From a virus, in the IMG/VR virus record IMGVR_UViG_3300005527_000052, positions 19,387-83,386 of that record: a DNA stretch of 64,000 nucleotides; one strand, given 5' to 3'. The position numbers and the translations under genes were made by a program. A model generated the notes under the pieces. That model made no database searches, had not been told where the DNA came from, and was given only the letters and a program-made list of their open reading frames with translations. Below are positions 31,360 to 37,818 of this stretch, in pieces. How positions within the stretch are numbered: the stretch's first letter is position 1; each line of letters opens with the position of its first letter.

Positions 31360-31716
31360 ATGAAGGATCGTTATACTAACGTCGATACCATTATCTCGGA
31401 TTCCGAAACCTATAACGGTTTCAAGTATTCTGACAAGAAAGTGAAGTTTGTTAAGTCGCGATTCTTGGGGGCATCCCAAGAAGAATGTATGGATTCGGTT
31501 TATCGTCGGCTGATTCTTTCCGTACCGATCGGTGAAACCGATAAGTCTATCCGGTCAATCGGGCGAACATTAGGGTTTGTTGTGGATGGTCGCTCGTGTC
31601 GGCATGAACATGATTGTTGCGGGTGCTATTTCGGCGGACCCGCTACCATTGTCCGGAATCGTGCGGGTGATAAGGATATCGTTATCCTTGAAGAAGGTTT
31701 TTCTCGGAATGTCTAG
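31360..31716 (+). CDS. Hypothetical Cys-rich protein
   Basis: The 118-residue protein starts at the ATG after TAGGAG; the frame is open from 31342. It contains CRHEHDCCGCYFGG, a likely metal site. The DNA is GC-rich like its island neighbours. The function is unknown. Confidence 0.6.
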   Translation: MKDRYTNVDTIISDSETYNGFKYSDKKVKFVKSRFLGASQEECMDSVYRRLILSVPIGETDKSIRSIGRTLGFVVDGRSCRHEHDCCGCYFGGPATIVRNRAGDKDIVILEEGFSRNV

Positions 31717-31765
31717 TCTTTTCGCTATTCTTGTCCGAAGGGACGGGAATAGTTTTCAACCCCGA

Positions 31766-31771
31766 TACAAT
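31766..31771 (+). promoter_or_regulatory. GATACAATA promoter with a leader
   Basis: A TACAAT variant of the array promoter lies 26 nt before the ATG at 31798. The leader includes TTAGGAG. Confidence 0.45.
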
Positions 31772-31797
31772 AGGGTGTCGGCTTAGGAGTTTGTGCC

Positions 31798-32046
31798 ATG
31801 CGGGTTATTCACGTCGCGTATTATAAGGACGGACACTACGGTTTGTGGTCCGATATGAAGGTATCCATTTCCGATAATGGGGAATACCGAACCAAGTCGG
31901 CACCCGATGAAGTCTATCCTGATTTGCATCAGGCTATCCTAGTCGCCGAAGGCTACGATTCCCCTGAATGTCCGGTTATCGTCGAATTGTCCGACCCTTG
32001 CCAGATTCTTGCGTTTGGACTCGATCTTTCCGATATCAAGGAGTGA
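31798..32046 (+). CDS. Hypothetical protein
   Basis: The 82-residue protein begins MRVIHVAYYKDGHYGLWSDM and is acidic in its second half. It has a strong TTAGGAG site. It is part of the GC-rich island, and the next gene follows within 4 nt. Confidence 0.65.
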   Translation: MRVIHVAYYKDGHYGLWSDMKVSISDNGEYRTKSAPDEVYPDLHQAILVAEGYDSPECPVIVELSDPCQILAFGLDLSDIKE

Positions 32047-32050
32047 TGCG

Positions 32051-32203
32051 ATGCATATCAAGATTCTACCGTCTTCCGTTTGTTTCAACTCGTTCGGCGG
32101 ACGTTTCCGGTTTTCGGATTTGCCCGCATCGACCCGAAAGGCAATCCGGTATTGGTATCGTACCGCAGGCTATCATCCTACTTGGTCGGTCGTTACCCTC
32201 TAA
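32051..32203 (+). CDS. Hypothetical 50-residue protein
   Basis: The start at 32051 is chosen because AAGGAG lies 7 nt upstream. The product MHIKILPSSVCFNSFGGRF... is basic and ends YHPTWSVVTL. It resembles a small phage protein with the pattern RxAxRYWYRTAG. A terminator follows at once. Confidence 0.6.
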   Translation: MHIKILPSSVCFNSFGGRFRFSDLPASTRKAIRYWYRTAGYHPTWSVVTL

Positions 32204-32214
32204 CAAATACCTAA

Positions 32215-32239
32215 CCCTCGCAACGTGCGGGGGTTTTTT
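32215..32239 (+). terminator. Intrinsic terminator closing the GC-rich island
   Basis: CCCTCGCA and TGCGGGGG form an 8-bp stem with an ACG loop, followed by TTTTTT. Confidence 0.85.
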
Positions 32240-32248
32240 CGTTTCTAT

Positions 32249-32340
32249 AGTCCTCATTTTTACGCTTTTTTAAGCAATAATACGAAATTAAAATAAATAG
32301 TCAGCCGCTCTAAAAATGTGGCAATCCCCGATATAATCTT
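32249..32340 (+). promoter_or_regulatory. AGTCCTC box and upstream promoter P1
   Basis: AGTCCTCATTTTT at 32249 is followed by TTTAAGCAATAAT, AATAGTCAGC, TCTAAA and TATAAT (32332-32337), 83 nt from box to -10. P1 continues TATAATCTTATGACC. The block recurs at 33273, 35600, 40757 and 43293. Confidence 0.6.
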
Positions 32341-32427
32341 ATGACCGCTTACAGCGTGAAACTACTTTAGCTACTTTGTAAAAAATATATTTATTTGCCC
32401 AACAACTTAAAATAAAAAAATTGCCGA

Positions 32428-32433
32428 TATAAT
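32428..32433 (+). promoter_or_regulatory. Leaderless promoter P2 (TATAAT)
   Basis: GATATAATA lies 5 nt before the ATG at 32439, about 96 nt downstream of P1, with a CTTAAA-like -35. Confidence 0.65.
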
Positions 32434-32438
32434 AAAGC

Positions 32439-32723
32439 ATGGAACCGCAAGTTGACGACATTATCCGAATCGCGGATCGGCCAATTTCCGAAAAACTTCT
32501 TCCGGGCGATGATTTCTCGGATAGTGGTTATCCGGGTAGTCAATTCCGGATTCTTGCAAACGGAGGATTGGGTCCGATTATATCCGTGGCGGTCAATGTT
32601 AAGATAACCGGAAAAAAGACGGTTATGTATAACGGAGCCTGCTGGCTGCGTTGTCAAATTGAGTTTGTGGGGGATTGTGAACCCTCTACATTCTGTCACG
32701 GTTTCATTAAACAACGATTCTAA
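32439..32723 (+). CDS. Hypothetical protein from leaderless promoter
   Basis: The 94-residue protein starts 5 nt after TATAAT. It reads MEPQVDDIIRIADRPISEKL, then LPGDDFSD, SQFRILANG and beta strands. The layout recalls the PGT family but is not a clear member. The function is unknown. Confidence 0.65.
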   Translation: MEPQVDDIIRIADRPISEKLLPGDDFSDSGYPGSQFRILANGGLGPIISVAVNVKITGKKTVMYNGACWLRCQIEFVGDCEPSTFCHGFIKQRF

Positions 32724-32738
32724 TAGGATAGAATAAGT

Positions 32739-33083
32739 ATGGGATATTCTTATACCGTTAAGGCTGGACATTCCTACGATTACATGCTTTCAATCCTGCG
32801 GGCGAATGAGCCTTCCGATGGTCCGTGTAACCAATGGACGTACAAAGGGCAGAAGTATTTTGAGGAGTCTAGTCGCCGCGAACATGCAGACGGTAGGATT
32901 ACGTCAACGGTATACCGAACCGATGCTAATAATCTCTGCCAAAAGGTCGGCGGTATTCTGATTTCGGCGGATGGTACGGTAGTCCGTTGGCCGACAAGTT
33001 CTGCGGGGCTACGAAAAGCTGCTAAAGATTTCTCGGACGCTAAAACTCAACTTCATCTTCCTATGAAACGGTTTGTTGGTTAA
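32739..33083 (+). CDS. Hypothetical protein
   Basis: The 114-residue protein is preceded by GATAGAATA whose hexamer ends 4 nt before the ATG, so the mRNA is probably leaderless. It contains QWTYKGQKYFEESSRR and a C-terminal basic helix. The function is unknown. Confidence 0.65.
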   Translation: MGYSYTVKAGHSYDYMLSILRANEPSDGPCNQWTYKGQKYFEESSRREHADGRITSTVYRTDANNLCQKVGGILISADGTVVRWPTSSAGLRKAAKDFSDAKTQLHLPMKRFVG

Positions 33084-33100
33084 GAACTTTCTTTGTAAGA

Positions 33101-33268
33101 TATAATAACGTAATGGTGGTTTCAAGGTTTAGACCATAATCGGGGACGTAGCTGCTCTACCGACAAAAACCGAAAAAAGATAGGACACAATAGGGTTCGA
33201 TTCCCGTGCTGGTAGCTGAGTGTTCTATAACTTTTCGGGTGCCGCGTTCCCTGCGGTGCCCGTTTTTT
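33101..33268 (+). ncRNA. Candidate orphan RNA with T-arm-like element
   Basis: TATAAT at 33101 starts a transcript with no ORF longer than 8 codons, and a strong terminator ends it at 33268. Inside, GCTCTACC pairs with GGTAGC around an A-rich loop and GGGTTCGATTCCC, a sequence like a tRNA T-arm. No acceptor or anticodon arm can be drawn, so it is not a normal tRNA. It could be a regulatory or tRNA-mimic RNA. Confidence 0.5.
33236..33268 (+). terminator. Intrinsic terminator
   Basis: CGGGTGCCGC and GCGGTGCCCG form a 10-bp stem (two G-T pairs) with a 7-nt loop, followed by TTTTTT. Confidence 0.9.
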
Positions 33269-33272
33269 ATTT

Positions 33273-33377
33273 AGTCCTCATTCTTACAAATTTTAAGCAA
33301 TAATAGAAAATAGTTTTTCGTAGTCAGTGGATTAAATAATACGGGCGGCAAGATATAATATAGTGACTATGGCGTGA
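33273..33377 (+). promoter_or_regulatory. AGTCCTC box and upstream promoter P1
   Basis: AGTCCTC at 33273 lies 81 nt before TATAAT (33354-33359), which continues TATAATATAGTGAC. A second TATAAT follows at 33378 and a third (P2) at 33451. Confidence 0.6.
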
Positions 33378-33489
33378 TATAATCTATTTAACTTATTTTG
33401 TAAAATATATTTTTATTGTTGCAATGAATTAAAAAGAAACCCCGTGAGGATATAATAGAGAGTACCCAACCTCAACTCGAAAGGTTATC

Positions 33490-33660
33490 ATGGACGAATT
33501 TGATTGTACGGACGAAATTCAGTGTGAGGAATTTTACGATGATTCAACCCTTGATGATTGGGAGGACGATCGAGAGGATAGTTTTCCGGATTGGTCCGAT
33601 GCTGAATTCGATGAAACCGATCCGCACGATGATTATGATCCGTCCGATGGTAACTTTTAG
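33490..33660 (+). CDS. Very acidic small protein
   Basis: The 56-residue product MDEFDCTDEIQCEEFYDDST... contains about 40 percent Asp and Glu and almost no basic residues. Such composition is known from DNA-mimic inhibitors such as Ocr. A GATATAATA promoter (33451) gives a leader of about 30 nt with GAAAGG. Function as a mimic is an inference from composition only. Compare the product at 57344. Confidence 0.65.
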   Translation: MDEFDCTDEIQCEEFYDDSTLDDWEDDREDSFPDWSDAEFDETDPHDDYDPSDGNF

Positions 33661-33765
33661 TGTCGTCACTTAAATTGGTCCGGAATTGGGTAAGATAGAG
33701 AAAATATAGCTGACATAAGAAAACAGCCGAAGGCTCCTCTACGCCAATTTAAGTTCATTCCTTGG

Positions 33766-33792
33766 AAATCCCGGTGTATGCCGGGATTTTCG
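33766..33792 (+). terminator. Intrinsic terminator
   Basis: AAATCCCGG and CCGGGATTT form a perfect 9-bp stem with a 6-nt loop and a short T-run. Confidence 0.8.
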
Positions 33793-33832
33793 TTTACTGA
33801 TTAAATTTCTCAATCGACGGATATAATAAAGT

Positions 33833-34147
33833 ATGGAAAACTACGATGCTGTTCTGGCTGAATTCTTGATTGTTCATCAGAAAAAGATTGGCGATTACTA
33901 CGCTGAACACTTTAAGAATTTGACGCCGGAAAATTTGGAAATTCGTAGCGGCAGCCGATATGATAGGATTGTGAGAGTTGGTAACGGTGCTGGAAACGGT
34001 TCAGCTTGGGCTTTTATCGACCGAACAAACGGCGATATTCTGAAGCCTGCTAGCTATAAGGCTCCCGCCAAACATGCCCGAGGAAACCTTTTTAACCGCG
34101 AATCTTGGGAAAAGATTACCGCATACGGTCCTCCATATCTAAAGTAA
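33833..34147 (+). CDS. Hypothetical protein from leaderless promoter
   Basis: The 104-residue protein starts 5 nt after TATAAT (33822-33827). It includes a helical N-terminus and GNGAGNGSAWAFIDRTNGDIL. That resembles a phage family with the pattern GSAWAFID...GD(I/V)LK and a final NLF...GPxYL. The function is unknown. Confidence 0.7.
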   Translation: MENYDAVLAEFLIVHQKKIGDYYAEHFKNLTPENLEIRSGSRYDRIVRVGNGAGNGSAWAFIDRTNGDILKPASYKAPAKHARGNLFNRESWEKITAYGPPYLK

Positions 34148-34150
34148 TTT

Positions 34151-34172
34151 AAGGGGTTTAATCCCCTTTTTT
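34151..34172 (+). terminator. Intrinsic terminator
   Basis: AAGGGG and CCCCTT pair around TTTAAT, followed by TTTT. Confidence 0.8.
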
Positions 34173-34248
34173 ATTTGCATAATCTAATCAAATATATTTT
34201 ATCGTTCCAATGAATTAAAAAATAACATACATAAGGATAGAATATAGC

Positions 34249-34485
34249 ATGTTTATTATCTTTCGCAAAGTTACTAGCGTTAAAGATCACTATTCTAGAT
34301 CAATTAACGTTGGTCCCTGTAGTATCGAATTTAAGAAAATGATTTACACTGTCAAAGATAATAATTTGGCAGTCGGTATTTTTCCTGAAGAAACCGATCG
34401 TATGCCGATTATTGTTTTTAATCCAACTGTTGATTTTGAAATCTCAGAAACTTGTCCCGACGATATCGGTTTGGTTAATTTCTAG
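34249..34485 (+). CDS. Hypothetical beta-rich protein
   Basis: The 78-residue protein starts 5 nt after GATAGAAT. It has alternating hydrophobic strands (CSIEFKKMIYTVKD, MPIIVFNPTVDFEI). It may be related to the small beta-rich families of this array. The function is unknown. Confidence 0.6.
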   Translation: MFIIFRKVTSVKDHYSRSINVGPCSIEFKKMIYTVKDNNLAVGIFPEETDRMPIIVFNPTVDFEISETCPDDIGLVNF

Positions 34486-34507
34486 GCATCCAAGGATATA
34501 ATAGGAC

Positions 34508-34684
34508 ATGGAAAAGATCAAAACTCAAGAAGAAATTATCCAAGAAGGATATCAGGCTTTCGTGGATGCTTTGAATATTGATGATTGTCCGTATAAAACT
34601 AATGAAAATATGTCGGCTTGGAAAAAGGGTTATACCGAAGCCGAAAATGATTATTTCGATGCTTTGGACCAAGATTACGCTTAA
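34508..34684 (+). CDS. Ribosome modulation factor-like protein
   Basis: The 58-residue protein begins MEKIKTQEEIIQEGYQAFVD and continues with DDCPYKTNENMSAWKKGYTEA. The positions of GYQA, CPY and W-x2-G(W/Y)-x-E-A match bacterial ribosome modulation factor, which dimerises 70S ribosomes into inactive 100S particles. The length (55 residues in E. coli) also agrees. It is transcribed from a leaderless promoter (TATAAT 34497-34502). A phage could use it to alter host ribosomes; this is an inference from sequence resemblance. Confidence 0.65.
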   Translation: MEKIKTQEEIIQEGYQAFVDALNIDDCPYKTNENMSAWKKGYTEAENDYFDALDQDYA

Positions 34685-34712
34685 ATATGCCATAGGCAGG
34701 ATATAATAGACT

Positions 34713-34928
34713 ATGCCAAAAGCACTTGAATTGAAGCCGGGAACGAAGTTTCGACTTAAGATGCCCGGTATTAGGGATGTTGTTTACATCCGCCCGGAAG
34801 TAGTTTCTGATGGTCCGGTATTGTGGGTGGATAATGGAAAACTTTACTGTTCTTGTATGGGCAACTTTCAGACATACTTTTCCGACAATCCCGAAGTGAT
34901 TGTAACCGACGAAAAAATCACGATCTAG
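34713..34928 (+). CDS. Small protein, PGT-IVG family (family A)
   Basis: The 71-residue protein starts 5 nt after TATAAT (34702-34707). It reads ALELKPGTKFRLKMPG, a VYIRPE strand and a later beta hairpin. The LxPGTxxxL element is shared with the products at 41081, 46524, 46773 and 47546. The function is unknown. Confidence 0.65.
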   Translation: MPKALELKPGTKFRLKMPGIRDVVYIRPEVVSDGPVLWVDNGKLYCSCMGNFQTYFSDNPEVIVTDEKITI

Positions 34929-34932
34929 ACGA

Positions 34933-35084
34933 TACAATAATGTAGTACCGGGTCTGCATCCTGAACAAAATAAAGGAAACCAAAACCCGACTGAATAGTT
35001 ATTGGCGGTTTTCTCTGGTCCGCCGTTATATCACCAAAACCGGGAATCCATGTCTGCTCGGTATGAAAATACCGGGCGGATTTT
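34933..35084 (+). ncRNA. Candidate orphan RNA
   Basis: GATACAATA at 34931 leads into 150 nt without a convincing ORF (the first ATG is followed by TAG). Stem-loops include GGCGG...CCGCC near 35010-35030 and GCTCGGTA...TACCGGGC at 35056-35077 with TTTT after it, which may be the terminator. A 60-codon frame at 35002 has no initiation signal. The interval has no other gene. Confidence 0.4.
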
Positions 35085-35137
35085 AGACGGTCGCCCAATA
35101 CGTCGTAAAAATCTACCATCTAAGGATACAATAAACC

Positions 35138-35410
35138 ATGCCAAAGAATCCCCAACCATCCGCAATTATTATCTACAAATCTAGTGAAGTGTTTGAGGAT
35201 GCTCATTCTTCTGATATGGACTTGGAGAATCCACACAACATTTTTGGTCAATTAAATAGGGACGGAGGATATAATTGGGGAGGGAATGATAAAACTCTTG
35301 TGGCTGTGCATTGGGTAGAAAATTACATTAACGCGAATGATCTTTCAACGAACGATCGGCAGCGTTTGCGTAGTTTGCCAGAATCGGCCTACATTGATCT
35401 TGAAAATTAG
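35138..35410 (+). CDS. Hypothetical protein from leaderless promoter
   Basis: The 90-residue protein starts 5 nt after TACAAT (35127-35132). It is acidic with a helical C-terminus (TNDRQRLRSLPESAYIDLEN). The function is unknown. Confidence 0.65.
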   Translation: MPKNPQPSAIIIYKSSEVFEDAHSSDMDLENPHNIFGQLNRDGGYNWGGNDKTLVAVHWVENYINANDLSTNDRQRLRSLPESAYIDLEN

Positions 35411-35433
35411 CCTACGGCAGGATATAATAGATT

Positions 35434-35583
35434 ATGAAAGTTATTATCTATACATTCTTTGGTAAGGTTCTAAAGGAATTCCCCGTTCCTGATAATCAAA
35501 CGCACCATGCAACATTTGAGGAAGCTAGAGAGTGGGCACTTTCTAATTTAGATTTCAATAAGTGGTGGATTCGAGTAGACTGA
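35434..35583 (+). CDS. Hypothetical 49-residue protein
   Basis: The frame starts 5 nt after TATAAT (35423-35428), with GCCTACGGC just upstream. The product MKVIIYTFFGKVLKEFPVP... ends NKWWIRVD. The exact promoter spacing supports a real gene although it is short. Confidence 0.65.
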   Translation: MKVIIYTFFGKVLKEFPVPDNQTHHATFEEAREWALSNLDFNKWWIRVD

Positions 35584-35599
35584 GGGGCTTTAATTCCAA

Positions 35600-35749
35600 A
35601 GTCCTCATTTTTGCATTTTTTAGCATAAATTAGTAATTACTTTTTGACAGTCGGCAACTTAAATAATTGCGGCGGCGGATATAATATATTGACTGTTGTT
35701 GTAAAAAACAAAGCAAAATAAAAAGCGTATCGCTACGCCTTTGTTTTTT
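35600..35749 (+). promoter_or_regulatory. AGTCCTC box, P1 and a hairpin terminator
   Basis: AGTCCTC at 35600 lies 80 nt before TATAAT (35680-35685; TATAATATATTGACT). Only about 60 nt later AAAAAACAAAG and CTTTGTTTTTT (35703-35713, 35739-35749) enclose the inner hairpin GCGTA-TCGC-TACGC. The structure can terminate in both directions, so P1 would make only a tiny RNA. Confidence 0.6.
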
Positions 35750-35915
35750 AAGTAACTTCTTTCACCGAGAGAACTTTAATCAAATTTGGATCACAACGCA
35801 ACATAAAGAAAATTTGATAAAAAGCACGCTTGCTGAATAATTCGGCATTACTAGACATTCCCTCCACATCGTAAACTTTGCGGCCTTTTTGAACTTGTGC
35901 GATGAATTTCTTCAT
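35748..35915 (-). CDS. Hypothetical 55-residue protein, minus strand
   Basis: On the minus strand TATAAT lies 5 nt before the ATG at 35915, in a palindromic CGATATAATCG context. The product MKKFIAQVQKGRKVYDVEGM... has a basic N-terminus and a helical core. The identical 5-nt promoter spacing argues for a genuine leaderless gene opposing its neighbours. The bidirectional hairpin at 35703-35749 ends it. Confidence 0.6.
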   Translation of the reverse strand: MKKFIAQVQKGRKVYDVEGMSSNAELFSKRAFYQIFFMLRCDPNLIKVLSVKEVT

Positions 35916-36008
35916 ACGCGATTATATCGCAAGCAATCGGTAATTTTATTAGACTGTCTTTTCTTTCCTATTGAATAAAACTGTGCCGTAGGCACGATAT
36001 AATGATCT

Positions 36009-36347
36009 ATGAAAGAAACCTTCACTATCGAACGAAATGGTTTCCGAATCACTGGCGAAATTAAGCCCGCTCGGAATAGTTATATTCGCACCCATGTAAC
36101 GATTCTTGATGATCGTTATGGAAACAATTCAAATTCGGCGTGGGCGGATGCCTGCGATGAAGTTTACAAGATTTACGGTGCAAGTGTAACCGAAGATAAC
36201 ACTGTCGGTCAAATTGTGCAAACGTCCGGTAATGCCAATCAATACGCTAATACTCCTGTTCGTGGTCGATCATTCCAAATGTCGTGTAACCTGTGGGGAA
36301 AGAAGGTACGCGAATTGCATAAGCGTATCACCGATGCTATCAAGTGA
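36009..36347 (+). CDS. Hypothetical protein from leaderless promoter
   Basis: The 112-residue protein starts 5 nt after TATAAT (35998-36003), with GCCGTAGGC upstream. It has a beta-rich N-terminus (TIERNGFRITGEI), then WADACDEVYKIYG and a basic C-terminal helix. The function is unknown. Confidence 0.65.
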   Translation: MKETFTIERNGFRITGEIKPARNSYIRTHVTILDDRYGNNSNSAWADACDEVYKIYGASVTEDNTVGQIVQTSGNANQYANTPVRGRSFQMSCNLWGKKVRELHKRITDAIK

Positions 36348-36350
36348 CTT

Positions 36351-36376
36351 AAAGGGGATTTAATCCCCCTTTTTAT
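36351..36376 (+). terminator. Intrinsic terminator
   Basis: GGGGA and TCCCC pair around TTTAA, flanked by AAA and TTTTT. Confidence 0.75.
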
Positions 36377-36430
36377 TATTTTAATTTTCCTTGCTACTGG
36401 CGTCACCCGTCATTGTATTCTATCATTGTT

Positions 36431-36450
36431 GCGGGATAATTTTCCCGCTT
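36431..36450 (+). terminator. GCGGGA hairpin
   Basis: GCGGGA and TCCCGC form a 6-bp stem, followed on the plus strand by TTTT. It lies just past the 3' end of the minus-strand zinc microprotein gene. Confidence 0.55.
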
Positions 36451-36453
36451 TTC

Positions 36454-36555
36454 TTATCGCTTAACGTGGCCTTTTCCGTTACAATGTTTACAAGTTTGAA
36501 CGCCGTGAGGATAATAATACTTTCGTCCAATACCTTTGCAATGTTGGCATTTCAT
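36454..36555 (-). CDS. 33-residue CxxCxGxG zinc microprotein
   Basis: The minus-strand frame encodes MKCQHCKGIGRKYYYPHG followed by CKHCNGKGHVKR. These are two CxxCxGxG repeats that together form a minimal DnaJ-type zinc domain. TATAAT lies 5 nt before the ATG, the same leaderless spacing as on the plus strand. The intact metal motif and the promoter together make it a convincing gene despite its size. Relatives: 27085 and 29897. Confidence 0.7.
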   Translation of the reverse strand: MKCQHCKGIGRKYYYPHGVQTCKHCNGKGHVKR

Positions 36556-36622
36556 GGATGATTATATCATCCAAATAGAGTTTTTAACTATGTAATATTC
36601 TTAAATCTCAGCCGGTAGGCGA

Positions 36623-36666
36623 TATAATATATGACTAGCTACTTATCTAATAGTAATATTTATTGA
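36623..36666 (+). promoter_or_regulatory. Upstream promoter P1
   Basis: GCCGGTAGGC then TATAATATATGACTAGC. The hexamer is 36623-36628, about 72 nt before the TAGAAT of the downstream promoter. Confidence 0.5.
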
Positions 36667-36704
36667 AACAAATTAAAAACTAACCATAAGCCGATAGAAT
36701 AGGC

Positions 36705-36920
36705 ATGAACGAAAAGATTAACACCAAAAACGATGGCGACTTGGGATATTTAGCGTTCTATACTAAAAAGGGAAAACGAGGCGAAGTTTGGGCAAAAACA
36801 TCGGCGGATGCTCAAAAAATTGCGGCGGCTTTTTGGAAGGTTAAAAAGTCCTACGAAGTTAGTGTCTATCTTTGTGTGCGATCTGAGGGATCGGAAGTCG
36901 TCCATACGTCGGTGGATTAA
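36705..36920 (+). CDS. Hypothetical protein
   Basis: The 71-residue protein starts 4 nt after TAGAAT (36695-36700). It reads GYLAFYTKKGKRGEVWAKTS, followed by a helix and strands, a pattern recalling small alpha/beta phage proteins. The function is unknown. Confidence 0.65.
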   Translation: MNEKINTKNDGDLGYLAFYTKKGKRGEVWAKTSADAQKIAAAFWKVKKSYEVSVYLCVRSEGSEVVHTSVD

Positions 36921-37025
36921 CTTGACGGTGCCTGATATTATCTAAACAATAATAATTCTATTTAAATCAACTTAAAAAATCCGCTGGCAACGATATAATG
37001 TTGTGTAACCACAAGGAATTAACCG

Positions 37026-37205
37026 ATGCGAATTGATCCCGACGAATTTTTTAATGTTCTTTCTCGTTATATTGAAGAAGTTGCAAAGGATAAGATTCGA
37101 GATAAATTTAATGAGAATCACGGATATAGTAACTACGGCACCCGCGACAACCTTCATGAATCTGAAAGAGAATTGAAGGCTATGATTGAAAATATGATGC
37201 GTTAA
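37026..37205 (+). CDS. Hypothetical 59-residue helical protein
   Basis: TATAAT (36994-36999) is followed by a short leader with AAGGAA and the ATG at 37026. The product MRIDPDEFFNVLSRYIEEV... is helical and charged, ending in ELKAMIENMMR. The function is unknown. Confidence 0.6.
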   Translation: MRIDPDEFFNVLSRYIEEVAKDKIRDKFNENHGYSNYGTRDNLHESERELKAMIENMMR

Positions 37206-37207
37206 GG

Positions 37208-37545
37208 ATAGAATCGGCACTGCCGATTTGTTGTAGGGTTTACCCTACCGTCAATACTGAGGCTGTTACCCGACGTTAAACGTAACCAGCCTTCCTTTCG
37301 GCGGACGCTGAATAAAGGATAGACTAATCCTTGATAAAATAAAAAGTAGCCTATGGCATGTCGAAAGATTGCCAACGGCTTTAACAATATAGTCTAGAAA
37401 ACCGTTAAGGGTTAGTATAGGCTACCGATTGGTGCCTCTTAACAGGCTCGCTAAAATAACCAAAAGGGACCGTTATTCTCCGGTTAGGGCTTTGACCCAA
37501 CAGCCAAGAGAAATCTTGGATAATCGGAAATAACACTATTTCTAT
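37208..37545 (+). ncRNA. Candidate long structured RNA
   Basis: About 340 nt between genes contain no credible ORF. GATAGAATC at 37207 could start the RNA. GTAGCCTAT and ATAGGCTAC form a 9-bp closing stem (about 37348 with 37419) around GGCA...TGCC and AACGG...CCGTT helices. Further helices include CCAAGA-GAAA-TCTTGG near 37502. This degree of pairing suggests one or more functional RNAs. Boundaries are uncertain. Confidence 0.45.
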
Positions 37546-37547
37546 GA

Positions 37548-37574
37548 TATAATATAATGACGGTAACTTTGTAA
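37548..37574 (+). promoter_or_regulatory. Upstream promoter P1
   Basis: TATAATATAATGACGG with hexamer 37548-37553, 72 nt before the P2 start of the gene at 37636. Confidence 0.55.
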
Positions 37575-37635
37575 AAGTAACATAAAAAATTTTGCCATGT
37601 AATAAAATAATCCCATAGGGATGATATAATACATT

Positions 37636-37818
37636 GTGAAACACCTAGACAAACTTATTCAAGAATACGGCACGGATGGTATTTCTTACCTTCTTGAATC
37701 CGTTATCCATAAAATTCCCGATGAGGATAAAAACAAAAACGGTTGGGAAAAAGAATTAAAAAAGGTGTCGGATGATCTTAAACTCTCACTAAAGGAATAC
37801 CGTGAGTCACAAGGTTAA
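37636..37818 (+). CDS. Hypothetical protein with GTG start
   Basis: The 60-residue protein starts at a GTG 5 nt after TATAAT (37625-37630). It is helical and charged (WEKELKKVSDDLKLSLKEY). The next gene starts inside its 3' end. The function is unknown. Confidence 0.6.
   Translation: MKHLDKLIQEYGTDGISYLLESVIHKIPDEDKNKNGWEKELKKVSDDLKLSLKEYRESQG

Noticed and set aside
32341-32370. Mini-ORF MTAYSVKLL after P1, and similar ones at 33363, 35689, 36631, 37557, 40314 and 43705
   Set aside because: The NTG lies only 2-3 nt after the -10 hexamer, so it is probably upstream of the transcription start. I report P1 as a promoter class, not as genes.
33190-33215. tRNA suggested by GGGTTCGATTCCC
   Set aside because: No acceptor, D or anticodon arm can be drawn around it. 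It is treated as part of an orphan RNA.
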